This document shows positions 1 to 7,371 of a stretch of DNA of 37,050 nucleotides, in pieces. The position numbers were made by a program, and so were the translations under genes. The first letter of the stretch is position 1, and each line of letters opens with the position of its first letter. The notes under the pieces are model-generated. The model did no database searches and was not told where the DNA came from. It was given only the letters and a program-made list of their open reading frames with translations. Source of the DNA: Arthrobacter sp. Br18 (GTDB lineage: Bacteria > Actinomycetota > Actinomycetes > Actinomycetales > Micrococcaceae); the NCBI RefSeq assembly GCF_000520555.1, contig NZ_KI914866.1, positions 1,727 to 38,776 on the forward strand. The letters are read 5' to 3'.

Positions 1-23
1 CCGGCCGCTGGACAGGGCGGCAG

Positions 24-42
24 GGCGGCCGGGTGGGCCGCC
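24..42. terminator. GC-rich hairpin downstream of the X25-module gene (candidate terminator)
   Basis: Arms GGCGGCC (24-30) and GGCCGCC (36-42) form a 7-bp perfect stem with a 5-nt loop, lying 37 nt beyond the stop codon of the leftward gene at 79. There is no T-tract, so a role as terminator is only a guess. The remainder of positions 1-78 shows no gene. Confidence 0.25.
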
Positions 43-78
43 GTGCGCCCCGTGGAGAGGGCGGGCGGACAGCGCATC

Positions 79-1041
79 CTAGGCGGTTTCGACGTCCTTC
101 GTGGCGAAATTGAAGCGGAACGTGACGGCGGCGTCGGAGAGCAGACGCAGCTCGTGGTTGGCGCCGTCGCGAACGCCGAAGGCTCCGTAGTTCTCGTCCC
201 AGGAACCGTTGACCACGATCTTGTACTGGTAGGTACCGGCAGGCAGCTGCAGGGTCTGCTTCCACACGTTCTCAACGGCGTCGTAGGAAAGCTGCAGCCC
301 ATGGAGGTTCGTGGTCCAGTGCCCGGCTTCGCCGAAGAGGGGATTGAAATCGCCGGCAAGGGCGACGGACTGCGGCTGGTCCTGCCATGCGCCGTCCACG
401 TCCGCGACGTCGGACAATGACTCGTCCGGCGCCGCAACACCCGAAGCGAGCATGTCCGATGCGGCGGCCTCGACCAGCGCCGGCTGCACCGGGCTGGCGG
501 CGTGAGCGTCGCCGGCATCGCCCTCAGCGGCGTCAGCCTCGCCCTCGGCGCCGTCTGCAGCGGCAGCGTCGACGGCGGAAGCGCCCTCGGCGCCGTCGAA
601 CGCCGGATCCTGGGCCTCCTGGACCAGCAATTCCTCATTCAACGGCAGTGGCGCCTGCTGTGCGTGCGCAGCCGCGAAGTCAGCTGCCTCCTGGGGTGCC
701 GACTCGGGCACGGGATTGCCGCTGACCATGGCGTCTGCGAAGGCGTCGGCGTCGGGGAAGGCAGCGAGCGCACGCACGCCCTCCCCGGTTGCCGTCCATC
801 CGCTGCGCTCCTTGACGAGCCAGCCGGCCTTGACGAGCTTCGACGTCGCCGTCGTCAGCTGCTTGTATCCGCGGGGAACGGCGCTCGAGAGGAGCTCGGC
901 TTCCGGGGCGTCGAACGGAACCTTCGCCACCGCCTGGGCCATCAGCTCGCTCGGAGCGACGGTCGTTCCGGACGCCTGGTGGCCTGCCAGCAGGTCAAGG
1001 ACGGTACGCAGTCGGACGTTGGTGCGGTTCCGGGGGCTAAT
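79..1041 (-). CDS. Winged-helix / Ala-rich linker / X25 (CBM48-like) module protein, ATT start
   Basis: A 320-residue protein of unknown function if started at ATT 1041-1039. Seen: an N-terminal part resembling a winged-helix domain (about residues 10-95, with a GYKQLTTATSKLVKAGW stretch and a WTAT.EG wing), a long Ala/Asp/Glu-rich linker (about 100-215), and a C-terminal module (about 220-315) with the AGDFN...W, WKQTL.LPAGTYQYK and NGSW..NYG pattern of pullulanase-type X25/CBM48 starch-binding domains. No signal peptide is visible, so it is probably cytoplasmic. The first ATG (942) would cut into the winged-helix domain and has no good ribosome site, whereas ATT at 1041 sits 6 nt behind AAGGAG and the frame stays open back to a stop at 1092-1090 with no ATG, GTG or TTG between. 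A glycan- or glycogen-sensing role is speculation. Confidence 0.8.
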   Translation of the reverse strand: MSPRNRTNVRLRTVLDLLAGHQASGTTVAPSELMAQAVAKVPFDAPEAELLSSAVPRGYKQLTTATSKLVKAGWLVKERSGWTATGEGVRALAAFPDADAFADAMVSGNPVPESAPQEAADFAAAHAQQAPLPLNEELLVQEAQDPAFDGAEGASAVDAAAADGAEGEADAAEGDAGDAHAASPVQPALVEAAASDMLASGVAAPDESLSDVADVDGAWQDQPQSVALAGDFNPLFGEAGHWTTNLHGLQLSYDAVENVWKQTLQLPAGTYQYKIVVNGSWDENYGAFGVRDGANHELRLLSDAAVTFRFNFATKDVETA

Positions 1042-1047
1042 GACGAT

Positions 1048-1053
1048 CTCCTT
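1048..1053 (-). promoter_or_regulatory. Ribosome binding site that points to an ATT start codon
   Basis: On the minus strand AAGGAG (1053-1048) is followed by the 6 nt ATCGTC and then ATT (1041-1039). This is ideal spacing for that codon, and no conventional start codon exists nearby in the frame. Confidence 0.65.
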
Positions 1054-1078
1054 CGTGGGGGTGCGGGCAGCGCTTCCG

Positions 1079-1084
1079 ATTTTA
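1079..1084 (-). promoter_or_regulatory. Candidate -10 box (TAAAAT) for the ATT-start gene
   Basis: The minus strand reads TAAAAT at 1084-1079, inside a 13-nt inverted repeat (CCGAT/ATCGG, 1076-1088). A start of transcription near 1072 would give a leader of about 30 nt. No convincing -35 box is visible. Confidence 0.35.
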
Positions 1085-1181
1085 TCGGATCAATCAGCCG
1101 ACGGCGCCGGCCTCCGCCGGATGACTGCCACCACCGCGTGGGCGGCAGCCGGACGACGGACGGAGGGCCCCGGACACCGCC

Positions 1182-2021
1182 TCAGTTACGCCGCGCCGTG
1201 ACGAGGAGGTACTCCCAGTCCACGGTGGCGCCATCGTTGCCGGCGCTGAATTCCCCGACGAGGGCGAGGAGGTCGGCGTCGAGCGACTCCGCCCGCTCCG
1301 GCGTCGCCGCAAGCGACTTGTACACCGCGATCGTCGGTCCGTAATTGGTCTTGAAGTACGAGAGGAAGTCGCCGGGCTCCGTGAAGCGGTCGATCCGCAC
1401 CGTCCTCCGCTCGGTCTCGAACTCGTGCACCTGTCCCTCGAACAACGATTCCACGTGCTCACGGCGTCCCCACAGCGGGGGCGGCTGCGCACCGGGAGGA
1501 GGCGGCGGAGCGTAGGGCTTCATGGTGGCGAACATCCGTCCGATGAACCCCTCCGGAGTCCAGTTGATCAGGCCGATCCTCCCTCCCGGGCGGCACACCC
1601 GCGCCAGTTCGTTGGCGGTCAGCTGGTGGTGCGGGGCGAACATCACGCCCACACAGGACATCACGACGTCGAATGCTCCACTTCCGAAGGGCAGCGCTTC
1701 GGCGTCGGCAACGGCCCAGTCAAGAGTCACGCCGCGGCTCTCGGCGATGCGCTTGCCGGAGTCGAGGAGCTCGGGCGTCAGATCGGACGCCGTCACGGTC
1801 GCTCCCGTCTCGGCTGCTGGAATGGCAGCGTTGCCGGTGCCGGCCGCGACGTCGAGAACGCGGTGGGTACCATTGACGCCGCACTGCCGGACCAGCACCT
1901 GTCCAAGGCTGGGAATGAGCTCGGTGGCGATGGCGGTGTAGTTGCCCTGCGCCCACATGGTGCGGTGCTTGGCCTTCAATGCCTGGTCGGTGTCGGAGGT
2001 GATGGCTGTTGTGTCGGTCAC
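1182..2021 (-). CDS. Class I SAM-dependent methyltransferase
   Basis: A 279-residue cytoplasmic methyltransferase of the UbiE/Methyltransf_11 type; the substrate is not predictable. Seen: motif I VLDVAAGTGNAAIPAA (about residues 52-67), the acidic residue of motif II in TASDLTPELL, the motif III region AVADAEALPFGSGAFDVVMS, and a Pro-rich loop (PYAPPPPPGAQPPPLW) in the middle of the protein. GTG 2021 is chosen because GAGGA lies about 7 nt upstream and the product begins right before the conserved helix. The upstream frame to 2270 is low-complexity repeat DNA, not protein. It lies downstream of, and in the same direction as, the SARP-like regulator, with a 258-nt gap that carries tandem repeats, so regulation by that protein is plausible. 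Confidence 0.85.
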   Translation of the reverse strand: MTDTTAITSDTDQALKAKHRTMWAQGNYTAIATELIPSLGQVLVRQCGVNGTHRVLDVAAGTGNAAIPAAETGATVTASDLTPELLDSGKRIAESRGVTLDWAVADAEALPFGSGAFDVVMSCVGVMFAPHHQLTANELARVCRPGGRIGLINWTPEGFIGRMFATMKPYAPPPPPGAQPPPLWGRREHVESLFEGQVHEFETERRTVRIDRFTEPGDFLSYFKTNYGPTIAVYKSLAATPERAESLDADLLALVGEFSAGNDGATVDWEYLLVTARRN

Positions 2022-2211
2022 GGTTCCGTCCTCGGTGCTAGGTGAAGTGATGTGGTGCGGGGATGTGGTGCGGTGGGCCGGGTGCGACGGCGGCCCTCGG
2101 GTTCGGCGAACAGGTCCAGTGTCGACGCGTGCCGTGTGCGCGGGCGTGTGATGCGTCCGCACTCTGTCGAAGAATGTTCGGACGAGCGTTCCAGCTGATG
2201 GCTCCTGAAAA

Positions 2212-2276
2212 GCGTCACGAATGAGCGTCACGAATGAGCGCCACGGATGAGCGTCACGGACGCGCGTCACCGATGC
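2212..2276. repeat. Five 13-nt tandem direct repeats between regulator and methyltransferase
   Basis: Units begin at 2212, 2225, 2238, 2251 and 2264. The first two are identical (GCGTCACGAATGA), the next three differ at 2-4 positions, and a partial sixth unit (GCGCTAC) runs into the stop codon of the SARP-like gene at 2282-2280. Period 13, no spacers. The rest of the 2022-2279 gap shows no gene. Confidence 0.85.
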
Positions 2277-2279
2277 GCG

Positions 2280-4068
2280 CTACAGCTGGCGGCGCCGCAC
2301 GAGGTGCTCGGTCAGCAGGGGATTGCTGATCCGCCCCGCGAGGAGCGGGATCGCCGTCGCCGCGGCTGCGTCCCCGAGGACTGCGCGGAATGAGTACGCA
2401 CGGACCGTCAGCTCGTCGTGGCCGTAGCGGCTGGAGAGCTCACCCAACTCCTCCGCATAGCGGGCGGCACGGCGCGGTTCCGCGGGAAGGGAGAGGGTGC
2501 AGGCGAGGTCGAGGTTCCGGCCGCGGAACCAGCGGTACCAGAGGTCGGGCCGGAGGCCGCGGGCAATCCACGTTCGGGCGCCGGCATCATCGCCCCGCGT
2601 CCTGAGCACCTGCGCCTTCGCATGGGCGGCGGCATCCAGATAGCACCGGTCGCCGAACGATTCGGCCAGGGCGGTGGCGTGGTCTGCGAGGTCCTCCGCC
2701 TCCTGCGGTTCGCCCGCGGCGAGATGCACTTCGCTCCGCAGCGATTCGACGAACGGCCGGAACGCCGTCCAGTGCTCAGTGCCGACGAGGTGGAGCGACC
2801 GGTCCAGCTCCGATGCTGCGGCCGGATTGTCGCCGGTCAGGAGGTGGACGCGGCCGAGCATGGCGCGGGCGAAGGCTTCCTGGCGAGCGCCCTGCATCGC
2901 GGCAGCGAGCCGCACCGATTCGTTCAGCGCCTCGAGTGCGGCCGGGTAGTCGGCGGTGTCGGTGGCCAGCATGCCGCGGACGCCCAGGGCCTTGGCCGTC
3001 TCACCCGCCAACCCCGCCAACCCCGCCGCCGCCGTCGTCGCCTGTTCGAGCCAGCGGAGCCCGCTGGCGGGAAAGCCGCGCTGCACCGCGAGGAATCCGA
3101 GTTCCCGGTAGGCCGCGGACCGGACGGCGGGATTGCCGTTGCGCGAGAGCGACAGGACGCGATGCAGGAGGTCCGCGACCTCGGCTCCGCGTCCGCCTGC
3201 GCCGTGGATAAGGGCTCCCGCGAGCGCGAGCTGGGCCTCGGCCTGCAGATCCGGGTTTCCGGTCCGCTCCGCCAGCCCGCCTGCCACCCGCAGGTGCGAG
3301 AGAGCCGGAGAGATCGCTCCGGCCGAGAGGCAGGCGTCGGCGGCTTCCAGGTACGACCTCACGGCGAGGGGGGTGGCGGGCAGCGCACTCGCCCGGGTGT
3401 CGGGCGCCGCAAGCGCCTGCTGGACTTCCGCCGGGAGCCCCGCGCCGAACTGCTCCTCGAAGATGCGCTGGCAGGTACCCGCGTGCAGGCGCGCTCCCGC
3501 GCGGTCCCCCGACGCGACGAGGGAGCGGACGAGGAGTGCGTGGAAGTCGGCATTGAGGGCGTCGAGGGCCACCGCCTGGCCGGCGAGCCGCACGGCGGTG
3601 TCGCCCTCCGCAAGGGCCGCCAGTCCGTCCTCATAGGCGAGGGTCTCGACGAAATGGCGGAGGCGGTGGCGCTCGACGGTCAGCCAGATGTCGAAGCCGG
3701 GACAGTCGGTGAAGCCCAGTCCGTCGAGGAGTTCGGCATGGAGAGGCGGGGCAGTGGCGGCGTGCAATGGATCGGAGGTGTCGGCGTCGTACTCCGACGA
3801 CGGCGGCAGGCACACGGTCAGCGGATCGCCCTCGATTCGGACCCCGGGTCCAAGGGTGCGCCGCAGGTCCGAGAGGTGCCAGCGGAGGGAGCGGATCGTC
3901 GGCGTCGGGAAAGAGCATGGCGGCAAGATGGCTGCGGGGCGTCGGGGTGCGGTGCAGCAGGAGGTAGGCGAGCAGGCCCCACGCCTTGCGACCGCGCGGT
4001 TGCTTGCCTCCTGCCACCGGATGCTCGATGAAGGGAGGCCCGAGGAGGTGGATGCTCAACCCGGCCAT
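2280..4068 (-). pseudogene. SARP/BTAD-type transcriptional regulator with TPR region, frameshifted
   Basis: The gene is read in two frames. The first (start ATG 4068; TTG 4074 is also possible) begins AGLSIHLLGPPFIEHP and contains RKAWGLLAYLLLHRTPTPRSHLAAMLFPDADDP, the winged-helix DNA-binding start of SARP/AfsR proteins. After residue 59 the homology continues in another frame as RSLRWHLSDLRRTLG, leading into the bacterial transcriptional activation (BTAD) domain and then roughly 350 residues of TPR-like helices ending at 2280. The break is near 3891-3896. Loss of 5 nt in a CTCCGCTCC-like run would explain it, and so would one missing base or a sequencing error. No slippery heptamer is seen. 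No ATPase domain is present. No strong ribosome site precedes either start. It sits 45 nt after the GntR gene on the same strand. Confidence 0.75.
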
Positions 4069-4113
4069 GGTCAACTGTAGAGCGGGGTGGTGTGGCTGTG
4101 CAGGCCGCGGCAG

Positions 4114-4824
4114 CTACCGCGTCGAGGGATTGGCCCCCGCCGCATTGCGCGCCGCAAGGATGTGCGTGCGCATCACCGCTTCGGCCCACTCGCCGTCCCG
4201 CGCTTCCGCGGCTGCCACGAGCTCCGCATGGTGCTGCATGGAGCGCCGGATCGCCTCCCGGCTGTACTTGCGGAAGGTGTGGGCAACGACGGCGGGGCGC
4301 ATCACCGCCTGCAGCGCGATGGCGAAATGCCGGTTCCCGCACCGCTCCATGAAGATGCCGTGAAATTCGGAGTTGAGCGTACTCAGCTCGTCCATGTCAC
4401 CGCCGGCCTCCACAATGGCTTCCATTCGCCCGGACAGCGAGGCGAGCTGCTCGACGTCGTCGTCCGTCAGGTTCGGCACCGACAGTAGGGCGGCGTGCGG
4501 CTCGAAGCCGGCCCGCACGTCATACAGCCCGGCCACGTCCTCGGGCGAGAAGGACACCACCTGCGCACCCTTGTTTCGGCTCAGCTCCACGAGTCCCTCG
4601 GCGGCAAGCCGGTTCAGTGCCTCCCGGATGGGCGTCCGGCTCACTCCGATCCGCTGGGCCAGGATCGCCTCACGCAGCCACGAACCGGCCGGCAACTCAC
4701 CCGAGGAAATCATCGACCGCACCTGTGCGTAGGCGCTGTCATCACGCGCCGGGACATCGTGAACAGCAGAATCCGCAGGCGCGGGAGCGGCGTCGGGTGT
4801 GTCAGGTGCATGAGGTATTTCCAC
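4114..4824 (-). CDS. GntR-family transcriptional regulator, FCD subfamily
   Basis: A DNA-binding repressor of 236 residues, probably ligand-responsive. Seen: GntR winged helix (about residues 25-90; AYAQVRSMISSGELPAGSWLREAILAQRIGVSRTPIREALNRLAAEGLVE) and an all-helical FCD effector domain with the typical metal-site pattern (D..R..FE, H..., E.H.). GTG 4824 is chosen; a GTG at 4866 that would overlap the lyase gene is an alternative, and neither has a strong ribosome site. It is the last gene of the CoA transferase - lyase - GntR operon (29 nt after the lyase stop), so it most likely controls that operon and the divergent hyuAB genes. The effector is presumably a pathway acid; this is inference. 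Confidence 0.88.
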   Translation of the reverse strand: MEIPHAPDTPDAAPAPADSAVHDVPARDDSAYAQVRSMISSGELPAGSWLREAILAQRIGVSRTPIREALNRLAAEGLVELSRNKGAQVVSFSPEDVAGLYDVRAGFEPHAALLSVPNLTDDDVEQLASLSGRMEAIVEAGGDMDELSTLNSEFHGIFMERCGNRHFAIALQAVMRPAVVAHTFRKYSREAIRRSMQHHAELVAAAEARDGEWAEAVMRTHILAARNAAGANPSTR

Positions 4825-4853
4825 ACTTTGTACCGTAGCCGTTCCCGCGCCCC

Positions 4854-5798
4854 TCAGGACGGCCACGTGGCCGCCGCCAGCGCCGAGCGCGTTCCCCCGC
4901 GCGACACGAACGACGACGACGCCCTCCCGGTCAGCTCGACGATCCTCCGGGAGGCCACCATGTACTTCTCGAGGTCGATACCCGTCTCGATGCCGAGCCC
5001 GTCGCACAGGTGGATGAGGTCCTCGAGGGCGGCATTGCCGAGGACCGACGGGTCGCCGGGAAACCAGAGATCCCCGCCCAGGCCCGCAAAGGACCCCTCG
5101 AGCCAGGAGGCCCCCGCCATCATGCAGGCCAGCGCGTTCGCCGGCGCAAAGCCGTTCCGGTTGTGGAGGTGAACGCCCACATCGAGGTCCGGGTGCAGGG
5201 ACCGCACCTCCGCCACGCCGTCGTACATCTCAGCCGGGTGCTCCTCGCCCGACGTCGCCGCCAGGTACACGCCCCCGGCCCCGGCCGACACCGCGGCGTC
5301 GACCACGCGCAGCCGTTCGGCCCGCGTCACCGGGCCGCGGGCCGGCGCGAAGAACGCGCAGGCAACGGCCACCACGAGCCGTGTGCCCGACGACCCCGCC
5401 AGGGAACCGATCCGTGCCAGATCCGCGAGGATCTCGTCCACGGTCAGCCGCTGGTTCCGCAGGCTCATCTCCTCGTCGGCGGACACGACGACGACGAGCT
5501 CGTCCAGCCCGCAGTCCACCGCACGCTCGGCGCCCCGGAAATTCGGTGCGAGCCCGCGATACCTCACCCCGGGAACCCGCGGCACTGCGGCCATGACCTC
5601 CGCGGCGTCGGCCAGCTGAGGAAGGACCTTCGGGTGCGCGAAGCTCACCGCCTCGATCTCGCGGACACCGGCGTCGATCAGCAGGTGCACCAGCTCCACC
5701 TTGTCCCCGGTCGCTACCGGCGCAGGGACGGACTGCAGCCCGTCACGCAGCCCCACTTCCACGAGCCGCATCGAGGAGGGAAGGCCGGGGAGGCTCAT
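4854..5798 (-). CDS. HMG-CoA lyase-like DRE-TIM enzyme lacking the catalytic Cys
   Basis: A 314-residue TIM-barrel protein of the HMGL-like (DRE-TIM metallolyase) family; members cleave 3-hydroxyacyl-CoA esters. Retained: R18-D19 (VGLRDGLQ), E49 (REIEAVSF), the metal ligands H210 and H212 (VGVHLHNRNGFA), and N255 (LGNAALEDL). Changed: in true HMG-CoA lyases a glycine-rich GGCPYA loop supplies the catalytic Cys, but here the loop reads GGDLWFPGD (Asp243) and is about three residues longer. The usual HFHDTYG also reads HLHNRNG. It should therefore not be called HMG-CoA lyase outright. Its ATG overlaps the CoA transferase stop by 4 nt (ATGA), indicating translational coupling, so its substrate is probably the CoA ester made by that enzyme. 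Confidence 0.85.
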   Translation of the reverse strand: MSLPGLPSSMRLVEVGLRDGLQSVPAPVATGDKVELVHLLIDAGVREIEAVSFAHPKVLPQLADAAEVMAAVPRVPGVRYRGLAPNFRGAERAVDCGLDELVVVVSADEEMSLRNQRLTVDEILADLARIGSLAGSSGTRLVVAVACAFFAPARGPVTRAERLRVVDAAVSAGAGGVYLAATSGEEHPAEMYDGVAEVRSLHPDLDVGVHLHNRNGFAPANALACMMAGASWLEGSFAGLGGDLWFPGDPSVLGNAALEDLIHLCDGLGIETGIDLEKYMVASRRIVELTGRASSSFVSRGGTRSALAAATWPS

Positions 5799-7009
5799 GC
5801 CAACCCCCTTGCACGCAGGCCGGCGAGGGCGGCGTCGTCGACCCCCACCTCCGCAAGCACGGTGTCCGTGTGGGAACCGAGCGGCGGGCCGGGCCACCGC
5901 ACGCTGCCCGTGGTGCGGCTCAGTTTCGGGAAGACGTTCTGCATGGAGACGGAGCCGAGCACGGGATGCTTCACCTCGGTGATCGATTCGCGCGCCAGGT
6001 ACTGCGGGTCGGTGAGCATGTCCATCGGCCGGAAGATCTTGCCCGAGGGAACACCGTGCTCGCCGAGCCTCGCCTCCAGCGCATCGGCGTCCTGCGTGGA
6101 GGTGTAGTCGCCGATGAGCGCGTCGAGTTCGGCCTGACGCTCACCCCGCGCACCGTGCGTCGCGTACGCGGGAGCCGTCGCCAGGTCAGGACGCCCGATC
6201 GCCGTCGCCAACCGCCCGAACACCGTGTCCTGGTTCGCGGCGATGAGGATCCACTTGCCGTCCCTCGTGGGATACACGTTGCTGGGTGCCACATTCGGCA
6301 GGATGGCGCCGGTGCGCTCGCGCTGGTAACCGGAAATCTGCCACTCCGGCACCAGCGACTCCATCACGCCGAGCACCGCCTCGTAGATGGCCGAATCGAC
6401 AATCTGACCGCGCCCGCTGACCTCGCGCTCGCGGACCGCGGCCAGCGCGCCGATGGTCGCGAACAGGGCGGCGAGCGTGTCGCCGATCGAGATGCCGACG
6501 CGCGACGGCGGCGTGGACGGATCACCCACCACGTACCGGAGCCCGCCCATCGCCTCGCCGATCGCACCATAACCGGCCCGCTGCGAATACGGCCCGTCCT
6601 GCCCGAAGCCCGACACCCGCACCATGATGAGCCCGGGGTTCTGCTCCTGCAGCACGTCATAGCCGAGGCCCCAGCGCTCCATGGTGCCGGGGCGGAAGTT
6701 CTCGATGACGATGTCCGCGGTACCGATGATCTTCCGCGCGAGATCCTGTGCCTCCGGTTCGCGCAGGTTGAGGGTCACCGAGCGCTTGTTCCGGCCCACG
6801 ATCGACCACCACAGCGACTGCCCCTCGGGAAGCTGCCGGCCCCACTGGCGCAGCGGATCGCCCTTCTTCGGATCCTCGATCTTCACCACATCGGCGCCGA
6901 GGTCCCCGAGCATCTGCCCGCAGAACGGCCCGGCGAGGAGCTGACCCATCTCTACGACGCGCAGTCCCGCAAGGGGACCGGTGGGCGGCGCTTCACTGCT
7001 GACGGTCAC
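5795..7009 (-). CDS. CaiB/BaiF family (type III) CoA transferase
   Basis: A 404-residue enzyme that moves CoA from a donor thioester to a carboxylic acid. Seen: the N-terminal LAGLRVVEMGQLLAGPFCGQMLGDLGADVVKIEDP typical of the family, then RNKRSVTLNLREPEAQDL, the catalytic-Asp region (IVIENFRPGTMERWGLGYDVL), GISIGDTLAALFATIGALAA, and a C-terminal HPVLGSV...P..S.T segment. GTG 7009 is preceded by GGAGG at about 8 nt; the upstream extension to 7096 reads as non-coding. It is the first gene of the leftward operon, divergent from hyuA across 362 nt. The acid substrate is unknown; a hydroxy-dicarboxylic acid would fit the lyase-like partner. Confidence 0.88.
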   Translation of the reverse strand: MTVSSEAPPTGPLAGLRVVEMGQLLAGPFCGQMLGDLGADVVKIEDPKKGDPLRQWGRQLPEGQSLWWSIVGRNKRSVTLNLREPEAQDLARKIIGTADIVIENFRPGTMERWGLGYDVLQEQNPGLIMVRVSGFGQDGPYSQRAGYGAIGEAMGGLRYVVGDPSTPPSRVGISIGDTLAALFATIGALAAVREREVSGRGQIVDSAIYEAVLGVMESLVPEWQISGYQRERTGAILPNVAPSNVYPTRDGKWILIAANQDTVFGRLATAIGRPDLATAPAYATHGARGERQAELDALIGDYTSTQDADALEARLGEHGVPSGKIFRPMDMLTDPQYLARESITEVKHPVLGSVSMQNVFPKLSRTTGSVRWPGPPLGSHTDTVLAEVGVDDAALAGLRARGLA

Positions 7010-7110
7010 GGGCGGGCCTCCATAAGTCGGCGGGAGAAGCGGGAGAAGGAGAGAAACAGGGATGAAAAGAGGGCGAAGAGGTCCAGCGAAACGCACCCTG
7101 TCACAGCAGT

Positions 7111-7122
7111 AACGTATACAAC
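7111..7122 (-). promoter_or_regulatory. Candidate operator 1 (TTGTATAC core) of the FCD GntR regulator
   Basis: The minus strand reads GTTGTATACGTT at 7122-7111, containing the palindrome GTATAC and resembling the TTGTATRCAA-type sites bound by several FCD GntR proteins. It lies in the divergent promoter region, on the CoA transferase side. Nine of 12 positions match the second site at 7174. Confidence 0.4.
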
Positions 7123-7173
7123 TTTGCAGAATGGCGGCGCCAGGTCAAGGAAAAGCGCACTCTTATTGGACGA

Positions 7174-7185
7174 GTTGTATGCAAT
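7174..7185 (+). promoter_or_regulatory. Candidate operator 2 (TTGTATGCAA core) of the FCD GntR regulator
   Basis: GTTGTATGCAAT contains the inverted repeat TTG-TATG-CAA and is in opposite orientation to the site at 7111-7122. It ends 3 nt upstream of the hyuA -35 box, where a bound regulator could block or contact RNA polymerase. Confidence 0.4.
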
Positions 7186-7188
7186 CCA

Positions 7189-7217
7189 TTGACACCGTTT
7201 TGTCCCGCCCCTACGCT
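7189..7217 (+). promoter_or_regulatory. Promoter for hyuA-hyuB-amidase operon
   Basis: TTGACA (7189-7194), a 17-nt spacer and TACGCT (7212-7217) match a housekeeping-sigma promoter well. Transcription would start near 7224, giving a leader of about 148 nt before the ATG at 7372. Confidence 0.6.
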
Positions 7218-7286
7218 GGCAACCAGTGAAGCTGGAAGGCCCGTTCCGCGTTCCATTTCACCTGCTGTAGGCACAACCCCACATTC

Positions 7287-7326
7287 CTGCGCGGCGCACC
7301 GTGCCCCCACCCTGTGCGCCGCGCAG
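7287..7326 (+). promoter_or_regulatory. 12-bp stem-loop in the hyuA leader
   Basis: CTGCGCGGCGCA (7287-7298) pairs perfectly with TGCGCCGCGCAG (7315-7326) around a C-rich 16-nt loop, 45 nt before the hyuA start. No T-tract follows. It could affect mRNA stability or be an attenuator. The other parts of the 7010-7371 gap hold the promoter and operators listed separately and no gene. Confidence 0.5.
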
Positions 7327-7371
7327 CTCACCCCTACGCGGGCCACCCCGTGCAGCTCTTGAGGAGACCAG

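Noticed and set aside
2212-2276. Tandem repeats considered as a CRISPR array
   Set aside because: The 13-nt units abut directly with no spacers and no cas genes are near.
3880-3900. Programmed frameshift in the SARP-like gene
   Set aside because: No slippery heptamer or downstream stem-loop was seen at the junction; a small deletion or read error is simpler.
2418-4031. A plus-strand open frame of 537 codons opposite the SARP-like gene
   Set aside because: Low-complexity Arg/Gly/Ala composition without a recognisable domain; the minus strand carries the TPR and BTAD homology.
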